The notes under the pieces are model-generated. The model was not told the origin of the DNA. It saw only the letters and a list, made by a program, of their open reading frames with translations, and made no database searches. Position numbers and translations under genes: made by a program. Of a stretch of 62,317 bases of DNA, positions 32,101 to 40,379 are shown piece after piece. The DNA is from an uncultured Eubacteriales bacterium. Its GTDB lineage: Bacteria; Bacillota; Clostridia; Oscillospirales; Oscillospiraceae. The number at the start of each line of letters is the position of its first letter. The first letter of the stretch is position 1. The stretch covers positions 1 to 62,317 of the forward strand of contig UQXI01000014.1 in assembly GCA_900544975.1 (NCBI GenBank), given 5' to 3'.

Positions 32101-33684
32101 GCCATTTCTATAGAACACCGCTGCGTTCTCCGCGCTGGCCACGGTCAGAGGCGCGTCGAAGGAGCCGGGCATTCCGATGGTACCGGTATCCACAGAGGTG
32201 GACTTGACCATGTTGTCTCCCCAGAGGCTGTTCGAGCCGCTGAAGGAGCTGTTTCCTGCAGAAACAGCCACACTGATGCCGGCTTCATAGGCGGCGTCAA
32301 AAATCTCGCTCATGCCTTCCACATAAGTGGGGCCGCAGGGAGAACCCAGAGACAGGTTGGCGCAGTCCACCCCTAGGATGATACAGTCCTCCAGAGCTGC
32401 CAGCATGGCGTCAAAGGTGATCCTGCCTTGCAGGTCGGAAACATTCATCACCAGGAGCTGAGCCTCAGGCGCAATGCCCATGGTGTTCATTTGGAACTGC
32501 TGCTCCGTTCCCTCAGGCATATTACCTGCCACAATTCCGGCCACATGGGTGCCATGGGCAACACCGGCGTTGTCGCTGCCAAAGTCAGCGGCGGCGGCGC
32601 CGTAGCCAAAGCCAAAGGGAATCTTGCTGCTGTAGTAGGTGTTATCCGCCGTGACGCCCTCGGCCAGCGTCTCCGCATGAAGCTCATGGTTGGCCAGGAT
32701 CTCCTGGATGTCAGCCTTGGTGAATGCCACGGCAGACTCGTCGGTAGGATTGATGGCGAAAACCGGGTTGTTGTAGAACAGGCCGGAGTCGATGATGGCC
32801 ACGCTCATACCGGTGCCATCAAAGCCATAGTCCCAGGCGGAGGTAGCACCCATGCCGGGAGCCACGTACTTCATATTGGGCTCTAAGGTCGTGACCTCTT
32901 GGGCATTGATTTCCGGCACCTCAAAGGTGGGCATCACATAGGCGTTCTTCACGCCCTCCATTTTCCGAATCTCGGCCAGCTCGCCATAGGGAACGGTCAC
33001 GGCAACGGCGTTGGTCAGGAGGGTGAACTGACTGCCGGCCTCAATCTCATGGCCCAGTCGCTTTTCCATGGCAGACAGCGTCATGTTTTGCTTCTGCTCC
33101 AGAGTCTTGACGGCCTGGAGCTCAGCTGCGCCCAGAGTCTCGCCCAGCGCTACATTCATTTTCGGCTGACGGATGACCGCGTTGTCCTCAAAAGTGATCA
33201 TCACACGGACATTGGTCTCAGCCGTATACGCCGGAGAGACAACCTGGAGCTGCTGACCCTCCTCTACGGTCTGCTCGCCCAGAATCTCTTTCACCGCATT
33301 GGAAAGTGCGGCGGCTTCCTTGGCATCGAAGCTCCGGGACACCATGGTGTCTCCCTCGGGGCTGGTCAGGTACTCCTCATCCCCCATATCCAGGGTGGCC
33401 AGCGCCTCGGCCTCCTTCGGGCTCAGGGCCTCAAAGGTAACATACGCGTCAGATGGTACGGTTTTTGTGTAAGTACTTCCATTTTCAGCTTCATACACAT
33501 AGGTGTACCCCGCCGGGACAAAGGTGGCTTCGCCCGCTTTGGCGTAGATGAGCTGATCCTGCTGGATTTCAGCTCCCTGCTGAGGTTGGGCCGCTCCGGC
33601 TGCGGGAACCGCTGAGCTGAAGCAGCCCAGAGCCATGACCGCACAAAGGGCCAGGGCCAGCAAACGATGGATGCGATGCTTCAT
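29155..33684 (-). CDS. Large secreted subtilisin-like protease with SLH anchor
   Basis: 1509 residues. Signal peptide (KHRIHRLLALALCAVMALG, with cleavage near AAGA), a propeptide region, then a subtilase domain with catalytic D299 (VAIIDSG), H378 (HGTHVAGIVAGN) and S696 (GTSMSSPA), and oxyanion N478 (SAGNS). A PA-type insert lies around 565-640, as in lactocepin and C5a peptidase relatives. Fn3-like domains follow, then a BIG2-like Ig domain (about 1235-1310) and three SLH domains (about 1326-1509) that bind secondary cell wall polymer. Start ATG 33684 has AGGAGG upstream. It is probably displayed on the cell surface to degrade host or dietary protein. Confidence 0.93.
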   Translation of the reverse strand: MKHRIHRLLALALCAVMALGCFSSAVPAAGAAQPQQGAEIQQDQLIYAKAGEATFVPAGYTYVYEAENGSTYTKTVPSDAYVTFEALSPKEAEALATLDMGDEEYLTSPEGDTMVSRSFDAKEAAALSNAVKEILGEQTVEEGQQLQVVSPAYTAETNVRVMITFEDNAVIRQPKMNVALGETLGAAELQAVKTLEQKQNMTLSAMEKRLGHEIEAGSQFTLLTNAVAVTVPYGELAEIRKMEGVKNAYVMPTFEVPEINAQEVTTLEPNMKYVAPGMGATSAWDYGFDGTGMSVAIIDSGLFYNNPVFAINPTDESAVAFTKADIQEILANHELHAETLAEGVTADNTYYSSKIPFGFGYGAAAADFGSDNAGVAHGTHVAGIVAGNMPEGTEQQFQMNTMGIAPEAQLLVMNVSDLQGRITFDAMLAALEDCIILGVDCANLSLGSPCGPTYVEGMSEIFDAAYEAGISVAVSAGNSSFSGSNSLWGDNMVKSTSVDTGTIGMPGSFDAPLTVASAENAAVFYRNGYALSYLTESGYEQYANYSEMTGVPEGKGFREQLGGQELEFTRDPDSAEGKLLFSLVNQDVDPVELVNQAVEAKAAGLILLNGYAVTLTEFPLPIANMEAFWLNAIEYNGASTLKVEPWWNPSETAGEMSDFSSWGTTGSLTLKPEITGIGGNVLSAYGNGMGIASGTSMSSPAVAASAALVRQYLKDTDIPAEDYAHVTNCLLMSTATPILDEENGTLYFVRRQGAGMVNIGAAMTSEAYIQVEGTNKAKLELGDDPERTGVYEMTFEVVNFSDSDKTYTLDTTVLGQKAVGGLVKYGEVTHLTYEYSREMKADIAYSAADGKITVPAGETVKVTATVTLTEGEKEYYDERFPCGAYVEGFIQLISEESVNLSVPFLGFYGDFSDAPTLETSSYVSLMEKYPYTTADQVHTALWGHIPTNLDMDKGGLGNSPFITHYLGDTRDGSVSKIPAEYESLENNVSGYHAFRPETAGVSPNGDFSLDDLNFTVGLTRNAANIHYTVTDNDTGEVLYEEDTGFITKTYDQVTYFAPTLEWLYPIWGVDQATGNYIYDTKTCLLEENTWVTMRLEITPEDPDGQVVVKEFPLYIDCTGPFNKDDYQLEYLFSNYWGEWQGEYTKYISEDWFYDCAEDYFLEYVPEEGGWLGGRYSVVYMNDALRTPGWHKKYGMVEGGRFTFSSEKQRFISTSFDYAGNVSALMIESGDSFQECIDLTIDTKTLGIGETATLKNVAENDVFTPIVRWTVSDPTVAEIVESGNDFCIVRGIAHGTTTVTGDLYGRGESFEIQVTDPAYEALEGKFVDIAGHWAEDEILNATYRGWFQGMDATHFVPNASTTRAMMVTTLYRLAGSPEVTEKSSFTDVPENTWYTDAVAWAVQNGVTEGTSEETFSPHENVTREQAATFLYRYATNVLGFWFTLEGDLSGYTDGDRISEFAAEAVLWATDAGIFEGFPDGTFQPQGALTRAQLAKILTVLNRYAASYSPY

Positions 33685-33715
33685 TTTTTTACCTCCTGTC
33701 AGTATCTCCATTTCG

Positions 33716-33731
33716 TCCTCAACTTTGAGGA
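33716..33731. promoter_or_regulatory. Palindrome at the protease transcription start
   Basis: TCCTCAA-CT-TTGAGGA, a 7+2+7 perfect palindrome, lies at about +4 to +20 of the predicted transcript. It could be an operator for one of the flanking winged-helix regulators, or a 5' stabilising hairpin. Confidence 0.45.
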
Positions 33732-33741
33732 TCGTAAGTCA

Positions 33742-33770
33742 ATTATACCACAAGGTCCTCACTTTTGCAA
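33742..33770 (-). promoter_or_regulatory. Promoter of the protease gene
   Basis: On the minus strand TTGCAA (33770-33765), 17 bp and TATAAT (33747-33742). Confidence 0.75.
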
Positions 33771-33876
33771 CCATTTTTTCCTAATTTTGTCCACGAATTT
33801 GAGAATACTTTCCTAGGCAAAAAACCGGAAGAAGCTGCCCCAAAACTTGCTTTGAGACCGCCTCTCCCGGCTTTCA

Positions 33877-34971
33877 TCATGCTTCGGCTCCGCCCGCTTC
33901 AGGCGGCTTAAATTTTTCCATTTCCATCAGATGCCTGGCCAAGGTATCCAGGGATTCCCGGTTGGTGCGGTAGCGGTTGCGCCCCTTCACCGACTCGGTG
34001 ATCAGCAGTTTGGAATTGAACAGATTACCAAGATCCCGGCACACCACCCCCAGGTGCATATCCAACTGCTGGGCCAATTCCCTTGCGGACATGGGTTTGT
34101 CCAACATCGCCCAGAGCATCCGCATCCGGGCCTCGCTGCCCAGGAGCCGCAGGGCCTGATACTCCCACTGCTCAAAGGTCTCCGGCTCCGGCTTGATCAC
34201 TTGAACCGCAACGCCAATGTGGCAAAAGGCCTCATATTGCATCACCGTGCCCAGGGCCCGCTTGGGGCAGAGATAGCGGAGCTGAACCCGCATAGCCTCC
34301 AAGGGCTTGTCCTTATGATAGCGGACGCGCCTGCACCACGTTTCCACCGCATCCGGCTGAGAATAATGGGCCTCCCAAGCCCTTGCCCGAGGCTCCGCCA
34401 GCTGCGACCAGGGCAGCAGCAGCGGCTCCAATTTTGCCGCCACTGGCGTGATGATGGCCTCCAATTGTTCCACAGCCTCATCAAAACCGGAGAACTGCTC
34501 CAGCAGCATTTGGCTGTATTCCTCACCCACGCCCAGCCGGGCAATGTCCTGCGCCATGGGCGTAAAGGCGTTGCCGGAGGCCTCCATGTATAAGATGCGG
34601 TATTCATTGATGGCGCTTGGCCGTTGCCCCTCTTTGCGCTGGATCCGCCGCAGCGCGCAGATCTGTGCGCAATCCTCGGCCATATCGCCCTTGGAGGGCG
34701 CCATAACATTGTATGCCAGGTTCCGGGCCATACAGGTCACCCGCTGCGGCTCCTCGGAGATGACGTGTCCGCCAAAATAATACTGGACCACCGGATCCTC
34801 CCGGGAAACACCCGCACAGGCCACATCCATCATCTGCTGCACCGCCTCCTCCGTCAGGCAATACTCCCCCTCTTGAGTCAAACTCCCAGCGGGAATCTCA
34901 TTGACATAGGCGTACAGCAGCTCCACCGCCTCATAAAGCATATGGGGCTTTGCAGATACCCATACCTCCAC
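33877..34971 (-). CDS. Winged-helix (ArsR-like) regulator, copy B
   Basis: 364 residues, aligning along its whole length with the regulator at 27919-29001; most N-terminal positions are identical (for example LTQEG, DVACAG). The DNA-binding domain (ALRLLGSEARMRMLWAMLDKPMSARELAQQLDMHLGVVCRDLGNL) is nearly the same, so both may bind similar sites. It lies directly upstream of the protease on the same strand, but the protease has its own promoter. The N-terminal domain family is not recognised. Confidence 0.8.
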   Translation of the reverse strand: MEVWVSAKPHMLYEAVELLYAYVNEIPAGSLTQEGEYCLTEEAVQQMMDVACAGVSREDPVVQYYFGGHVISEEPQRVTCMARNLAYNVMAPSKGDMAEDCAQICALRRIQRKEGQRPSAINEYRILYMEASGNAFTPMAQDIARLGVGEEYSQMLLEQFSGFDEAVEQLEAIITPVAAKLEPLLLPWSQLAEPRARAWEAHYSQPDAVETWCRRVRYHKDKPLEAMRVQLRYLCPKRALGTVMQYEAFCHIGVAVQVIKPEPETFEQWEYQALRLLGSEARMRMLWAMLDKPMSARELAQQLDMHLGVVCRDLGNLFNSKLLITESVKGRNRYRTNRESLDTLARHLMEMEKFKPPEAGGAEA

Positions 34972-35002
34972 AGATTGGCCCCCTTTATCTTGTACTCATT
35001 CT

Positions 35003-35031
35003 TTTATACCATAAACCCCACGATTTGACAA
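35003..35031 (-). promoter_or_regulatory. Promoter of regulator copy B
   Basis: On the minus strand TTGTCA (35031-35026), 17 bp and TATAAA (35008-35003), about 30 bases before the start codon. Confidence 0.7.
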
Positions 35032-35080
35032 GGGCCCTTTTTCCCACGTCCAGGGCAGCAGGTACTACGGCTGACCCAGC

Positions 35081-35755
35081 TTACAAGGCATACAAGAAAA
35101 TGGCAAAAAAGTGCAGCACACTGCCCAAAACCACGAAGATATGAAACACGGAGTGAAGCCATTTCCTCTTCGCGCCAATGCCGTACAGAATGGAGCCCAG
35201 GGTGTAGGCAATTCCTCCAGCCAAAAGCAGCGTAAACCCGGTCTGTCCCATGGCCTCCATGGCCTGTGGGGCGAAGGGCAGCACAGCCCAGCCCATACCG
35301 ATGTAGCAGACCATGGAAAACACCCGGTATTTCCGCAGGTCAATGGCTGTGAGCGTCACCGCCAGCGCTGTGAGGGCCCACTCCCCAATGGCAAGGCCAA
35401 TCCCCAGCTCCGGGTACAGGGGGCGGATTGCAGACAGCGCCACCGGCGTATAGCTTCCCGCAATGAGAAAATAGATGGTACAATGGTCCAGCACCTGGAG
35501 GACCTTTTTCCCCATGCCGGGCCGCAGACCGTGGTAAACACTGGACATGGTGTACAGTCCAATGAGGCTGACCCCATAAATGACCGCCCCCACCACATCC
35601 ACTGCCCCGCCCCGCAACGCAGCGCGCACAACGCACAGCACCAACGCCACAACGCCCAGGCCCCCGCCTGTGATGTGGGTGACCATATTCATGATCTCCT
35701 CACCTTTGGAATAATCCGGCAGTTGCCGGTTGGCCAGCTTGATTCGCTTTTGCAT
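35081..35755 (-). CDS. Hemolysin III family (YqfA/PAQR-like) membrane protein
   Basis: 224 residues with seven membrane segments. Family motifs: EEIMNMVTHITGGGLG, SSVYHGL, LDHCTIYFLIAGSYTP and the late HSVFHIFV with histidines proposed to bind zinc. The exact activity is unsettled. I chose ATG 35755; longer readings run into the promoter. A decayed partial copy lies at 43340-43561. Confidence 0.87.
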   Translation of the reverse strand: MQKRIKLANRQLPDYSKGEEIMNMVTHITGGGLGVVALVLCVVRAALRGGAVDVVGAVIYGVSLIGLYTMSSVYHGLRPGMGKKVLQVLDHCTIYFLIAGSYTPVALSAIRPLYPELGIGLAIGEWALTALAVTLTAIDLRKYRVFSMVCYIGMGWAVLPFAPQAMEAMGQTGFTLLLAGGIAYTLGSILYGIGAKRKWLHSVFHIFVVLGSVLHFFAIFLYAL

Positions 35756-35931
35756 ATCACCCATCACTCCAAATTCCCAGCCGCCCTGTGGCATGATTTT
35801 ACTATTATAGTATACCACACTTTGGTCCAACTGGAAAGGACCCACCACCGGGGAAGCAGCATTTCCTTTTTCTGCGTCCAGTCCGTTCACCCATTGCCGG
35901 GGCAGACACATGGGTCAATGCCACGAAGGTA

Positions 35932-36460
35932 AGTGAACGTACAGCCTTGCTTCTTATGCTGGCGCGGCAGCGCCCTACCTTCCCACGGGGCGAAGCGTAC
36001 AACTAAGACAACGCAACCCCGCCCGCTGTAGGGGCGCACAGCGTGCGCCCACTGGAAGAGGGGGCGAATTTGCCGGAAATTTGAGGACAACGAAAGCTTT
36101 TGCCACCGGACGCACGCTGTGCGTCCCTACAGGGGTGTACCGTGGTTTCCCTCTGCCCCCTGAGGCGTAGGGTGCGGCCTCCTGGACGCAAGCGGCAGGA
36201 TGTTCCGTGATCTACAGCGCTCAGGCGAGCCCGGGCCTCCCTCACAGGCCAGTGCGAATTCGCCCGGGCCGGTCACCACGTTCAGCCCCTTCTGCTGGTG
36301 CGTCCAGGAGGCCGCACCCTACCTGGACTCCATGTAATCAGGACCTGGAAAGCCTGGCTGTACGCTCCTGAACTGTACGCATATACCCCCGAAAGAAGGC
36401 AGGGCGCTGCCGCCCCCCGCGAACTGACAGGGGCAGCAGCGCCGAATTTACAGTTGCACC
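35932..36460. repeat. Gene-free region with paired palindromic repeats
   Basis: About 530 bases without a credible gene. It contains GGGCGCAC-AGC-GTGCGCCC (36032-36050), GGACGCAC-GCT-GTGCGTCC (36108-36126), and a perfect 23-base inverted pair (36168-36190 against 36299-36321). These belong to a dispersed family that recurs at 38263-38282, 38423-38444 and around 46898-47005. They lie just downstream of the ABC exporter gene and mark the edge of the RiPP region. Confidence 0.75.
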
Positions 36461-38068
36461 TCAATCGGCAGCTCCAGGAATCCGGATCACCTCGTCAAAC
36501 CGGTCCAGGTAGTCCTCTGACCAATCGTGGGTAATGACAATTCTTGTAATGTGCTTCTGGCGGAAAATAAATTCCTGAATCAGCTTTACATTTTCTGGAT
36601 CTAGTCCGGTGGTTGGCTCATCAAAAACCATAACACTAGCGTGCTTCTGCATAGCCCGGGCAATGCAGATTCGCTGGCGCTCCCCTCCGGAAATGTTGTC
36701 GCCAAAGTCGCCCAGCGGCTTCTCGCCCACGCGCTTGGCCAAATCCGTCAGGTTGAGTTCCTCCAGTAGAGCCTGATAGGCGTCAGAATCCGGGGCCGGC
36801 TCTTGTCCGAACATCGTAATATTCTCATAGAGTGACGCATTAAACAGAAAGGCAGATTGGTTGACCACAGAAATCTGCCCCAAAATCTCACCCTCCGTAG
36901 CATTTCGAATGTCTTGATTTCCAAAGTAAATTTCCCCGGTATAGTGATCATAATACTTCAGAAGCAGTTTGATCAGAGTTGTCTTTCCACTGCCGCTCTC
37001 TCCTACCACGGCATAGCAGCCGCCAGGCCGAAACACATGGCAAAAGTCTCGATACAGCTGTCTTTGGTCAAAGGAAAACGATACGTTTTGATACGTAATG
37101 GCAGGGGCCTCCTCCGCCATCCCTCCGCGCTCCGCAGGGCACGGAAAGTTCCGTTCCTCTTCCAGCTTCTTTGCCAGCTCCTTGGTGGAGCGAAACGTGA
37201 CGGCCTCTTCCATCAGGTTCGAAAGGCTGTTGGAAATTTCAGAAAAATACCCTGTCGCCGCCAACATCATGGCAGCGCTTAGGCTTCCCCGCAAAACCAA
37301 AACGCCACCTACGCCAATGCCAATGATATTGGTCAAAGACGCAACCGTATAGAGGGTTTTGGCGCTCATATTCCGGGCAAAGCCATAGGAAAAATACGCC
37401 CGCTGTTTTTGTGCGCTGACCCGCTCAAATCGGTTTAAAAAGTTCCCCGAGCAATTGCTGGTATGGATGACCTCATAGCCGTCTACCGTCTCCTTCAGGG
37501 TATTTGCATACTCCTCAGACCGGGCAGAGAAGGCGCTTCTGGTTCGCTGCTGCACATTGGTAAAAAAGCCACTGCAAAGAAGCGGCGCCATGGAGATGAC
37601 AATTCCCGCCAGGAACAGCCATGGATTCATCAGGCACAACATCACAGAGGACACCACAGCAGAAATGGCATAGCCGCAAATGAGCGGAATGGTATCCAGC
37701 CGGTCGGTGCGGTACATGTCGGTGTCCGTCGTCAGCAGATTCAGATAATACGCACGATTTCGCCGCTGAAACCCCCGCCATGGGCGCAGCAGCACATTTT
37801 TCATGATCTCCCGTTTCAGGCGCACTTCCGCACTGGAAAGGTAGCCCAATCGCGCAGCCGTGGAACCGGCATGGAGCAAATACGCCGAAAAAAGCAAGCC
37901 TGTCGCAATGACAATCCTCCAAATCATACTTTCCCGCTGCCCTGCCTGGGCAAACTCCAAAATTCGGGCAGTTTCATACAGGCTTAAGCTAAGCGCCACC
38001 GATTCTAAACTGCTCAGAAAGCACGTCGCAATAAAAAAACACTTTTCTTTTGAAAAAATCCCCCTCAT
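36461..38068 (-). CDS. ABC half-exporter, distal (membrane plus ATPase domains)
   Basis: 535 residues. An N-terminal six-helix membrane domain is followed by an ATPase domain with Walker A GESGSGKTTLIKLL, signature NISGGERQR, Walker B ASVMVFDEPTTGLD and H-loop ITHDWSED. No C39 peptidase domain is present. It probably pairs with the half-exporter at 38683-40299 to export the matured peptide. ATG 38068 follows GGAGGG; a TTG 12 bases earlier is less likely. It is separated from its partner by about 600 bases of repeats. Confidence 0.88.
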   Translation of the reverse strand: MRGIFSKEKCFFIATCFLSSLESVALSLSLYETARILEFAQAGQRESMIWRIVIATGLLFSAYLLHAGSTAARLGYLSSAEVRLKREIMKNVLLRPWRGFQRRNRAYYLNLLTTDTDMYRTDRLDTIPLICGYAISAVVSSVMLCLMNPWLFLAGIVISMAPLLCSGFFTNVQQRTRSAFSARSEEYANTLKETVDGYEVIHTSNCSGNFLNRFERVSAQKQRAYFSYGFARNMSAKTLYTVASLTNIIGIGVGGVLVLRGSLSAAMMLAATGYFSEISNSLSNLMEEAVTFRSTKELAKKLEEERNFPCPAERGGMAEEAPAITYQNVSFSFDQRQLYRDFCHVFRPGGCYAVVGESGSGKTTLIKLLLKYYDHYTGEIYFGNQDIRNATEGEILGQISVVNQSAFLFNASLYENITMFGQEPAPDSDAYQALLEELNLTDLAKRVGEKPLGDFGDNISGGERQRICIARAMQKHASVMVFDEPTTGLDPENVKLIQEFIFRQKHITRIVITHDWSEDYLDRFDEVIRIPGAAD

Positions 38069-38682
38069 GTCACCCTCCAAAATATGTAGTCATGGCGAAC
38101 CAACTGGCAAAATCATTAAATAAATTATAACATAGTCACAAGACTCTGTCAAGTCCAAGTAAATTTTCCAAGGTTCCGGTCCCGCAGGGGTGGAGCGATG
38201 GGTCCGTTTGGTACACAGTGCGTTTACCTACCAGGTTCAGCGGACTCGCAGTGCCCACCACAGGCGGACACATTGGTCCGCCCCTACGAGGATGCCTCAA
38301 CACAGTGCACAAACGGATTCTTCGGTGTTTTGATAGAATATGTCCCATTTTCTAGAAATATGGAACTCTTACATAACAAAACACGTCGGGCAAATTCCTC
38401 CCAACCTCACCGTCCGCCGTAGGGGCGGACCCATGTGTCCGCCCGGCAGGAACACCGTACGGGTTTCTCCCATATTCGGCGAATTCGTAATACCTACCAC
38501 GAGCGGACACACCTTACATTTCTCCCCCATGTTCGGCGAATTCGTAATCCCTCCACAGGAAGACACACCAACCCATCCCAACGGTTTTGACTGCGCCCAT
38601 CCTTTGTCATACTGTACGCCTGTACCCCAGGAAAAGAAATGCCGCTGCCCCGCGAGACGCGGAAGGGGCAGCAGCTTTCGTT
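38069..38682. repeat. Repeat-filled gap between the two exporter genes
   Basis: No gene is supported. It holds palindromes GGCGGAC-GTCCGCC (38263-38282) and GGGCGGAC-GTCCGCCC (38423-38444), each flanked by CCTA/TAGG. Two diverged direct copies of a segment with TTCGGCGAATTCGTAAT and a following GACACACC lie at about 38470-38505 and 38526-38565. The stretch looks like repeat insertion inside an operon. Confidence 0.7.
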
Positions 38683-40299
38683 TCACCCTGTCGCCAAAGG
38701 CGCAGGCGTCAAATCATACACCCGGTCAAATTGGGACTTCCGCTCCGCCGTAAGGTGGTGGCTGATCAGCACCAGGGTCAAATCCGGGTTAGACAGAAGA
38801 CTCTGTTCCACAATGTCCGCGTTCTTCTGATCCAGGGCGCTGGTCCCCTCGTCAATCAGCAAAATGGAGCAGTCGTGGATGAGCGCCCGGGCAATGGCCA
38901 CCCGTTGCTTCTGACCGCCGGAGAGGTTGCTGCCTTCCTCGCCCACCACGGTGTCCAGGCCCTCCGGCATATGGGCCAGATCCCCCGCCAGTGCGCTGTC
39001 CCGCAGAGCCCGCTCCATCTGTTCATCGGTAAATTCCTCGCCCAAGGTGATATTCTCCCGGATGGTGGTGTTGAAGAGGAATACGTCCTGCTCAATGTAG
39101 CTCATCTGCCTCTGGAGCTGCTCCGGCGTATAGTCCCGGGCATCCCGGCCGTCGAACCGGATGGTTCCCGTATAATCCGGCAGCCAGCCCAAAAGCAGCT
39201 TCAGGAGGGTGGATTTCCCGCAGCCGGAGGGACCGGTCAGCGCGTACTTCTTCCCCTTTTCAAAACACAGGTTCCTATCCTCCAAAACGGTCTTTTCGCC
39301 ATACCGGAAGCTCAGGTGTTCCACCGTAATCCCATCGCGCACCGGCGGCATCTCCTGATCAGCTTTCTCCAGGGAGCCGTTGTCGTGGACGGTAATTTTC
39401 TCAAAGTAAGGCTTGCTGGAGGCGATGGATAGGCGGAAATCGGTCAGAGCGTTCAGGCCATCGGCAACGGCAGCGATCAACTTGCCGCTGCCGAACAGCG
39501 CAGTCTGCAGAATCACGCCCTGGAAAGACAGAAAACCGATCCAAATACTGATTACTCCCTGACACAGAATGCCAGCCACAGCCAATATCTTGCCCGTAAT
39601 CGTCTGCGTCCGGGACCGCCGAAAGGCAGGCACTTCTATTTCATCGCTGCACCGGGACACACCTTGCAGAAACCGCCGGTTCCTGCCAAAAACCCGCAGA
39701 ACATCATAGCCCGCCAGCAGGTCCTTCAGCTTGCTCACAGCCTTTGCCTGCTCCCGGGTACAGGCCGCTCCCGCAGCTTCCATTTTCTTGTCAAACAGCT
39801 TGGGGGCCAGACTCATAATCAGGGCAGACACCAGGGAAGCAACCGTGAGGGACCAATGGAGGCAGGACAGTGCAATGATGCTATGCATCACCGTAAAAGC
39901 CATGCTGATCCAGTTGAAAAATGGCCCCCATGCCAAGCTTTCTATCTGGTCGATGTCCTTGGTAAACTCAGACAGATACTCTCCCGTCTGCCGTTTGTGG
40001 AACTCGCCGTGGCTCATTTGCAGCATCGTCGCCGCCATATCACGCCGGACCTGATTGTTCATTTTTCGTATGACATGCTTGCCCAAAATGTCCTCTACCG
40101 CCACAAACACCTGCACCAGAACCACACAAAACAGATTCAGCAGGGTCCAAAACAGAAATCCCCGAAAATTCCCTTTTACCAGTTCCTCCAAGGATTCCAT
40201 CAGGGCCAGACTCCGGTATGAGGATAATCCTGCATCGATGAACAGCATAAAAATTATTACGCTGTTTATTTTCCAGTATTTTTTAATATAGTAATACAT
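38683..40299 (-). CDS. ABC half-exporter, proximal (membrane plus ATPase domains)
   Basis: 538 residues with six membrane segments and an ATPase domain: Walker A GPSGCGKSTLLKLL, signature NLSGGQKQR, Walker B ILLIDEGTSALD, H-loop ISHH. Both it and its partner keep the catalytic glutamate. It follows the radical SAM gene by 80 bases on the same strand. Export of the modified peptide is the likely job, by context. Confidence 0.9.
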   Translation of the reverse strand: MYYYIKKYWKINSVIIFMLFIDAGLSSYRSLALMESLEELVKGNFRGFLFWTLLNLFCVVLVQVFVAVEDILGKHVIRKMNNQVRRDMAATMLQMSHGEFHKRQTGEYLSEFTKDIDQIESLAWGPFFNWISMAFTVMHSIIALSCLHWSLTVASLVSALIMSLAPKLFDKKMEAAGAACTREQAKAVSKLKDLLAGYDVLRVFGRNRRFLQGVSRCSDEIEVPAFRRSRTQTITGKILAVAGILCQGVISIWIGFLSFQGVILQTALFGSGKLIAAVADGLNALTDFRLSIASSKPYFEKITVHDNGSLEKADQEMPPVRDGITVEHLSFRYGEKTVLEDRNLCFEKGKKYALTGPSGCGKSTLLKLLLGWLPDYTGTIRFDGRDARDYTPEQLQRQMSYIEQDVFLFNTTIRENITLGEEFTDEQMERALRDSALAGDLAHMPEGLDTVVGEEGSNLSGGQKQRVAIARALIHDCSILLIDEGTSALDQKNADIVEQSLLSNPDLTLVLISHHLTAERKSQFDRVYDLTPAPLATG

Positions 40300-40379
40300 G
40301 CAGCCACTCCTTTTTGCAGAAAATCAGCAACTATAGCTCCATCTGTACTGAAAAGCGCCGACATGACGCAGGCCAGTCT

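Noticed and set aside
30529..32376. A 615-residue plus-strand frame opposite the protease gene
   Set aside because: It mirrors the protease codons; composition rich in G, H, I and Q is typical of an antisense frame and no start signal is present.
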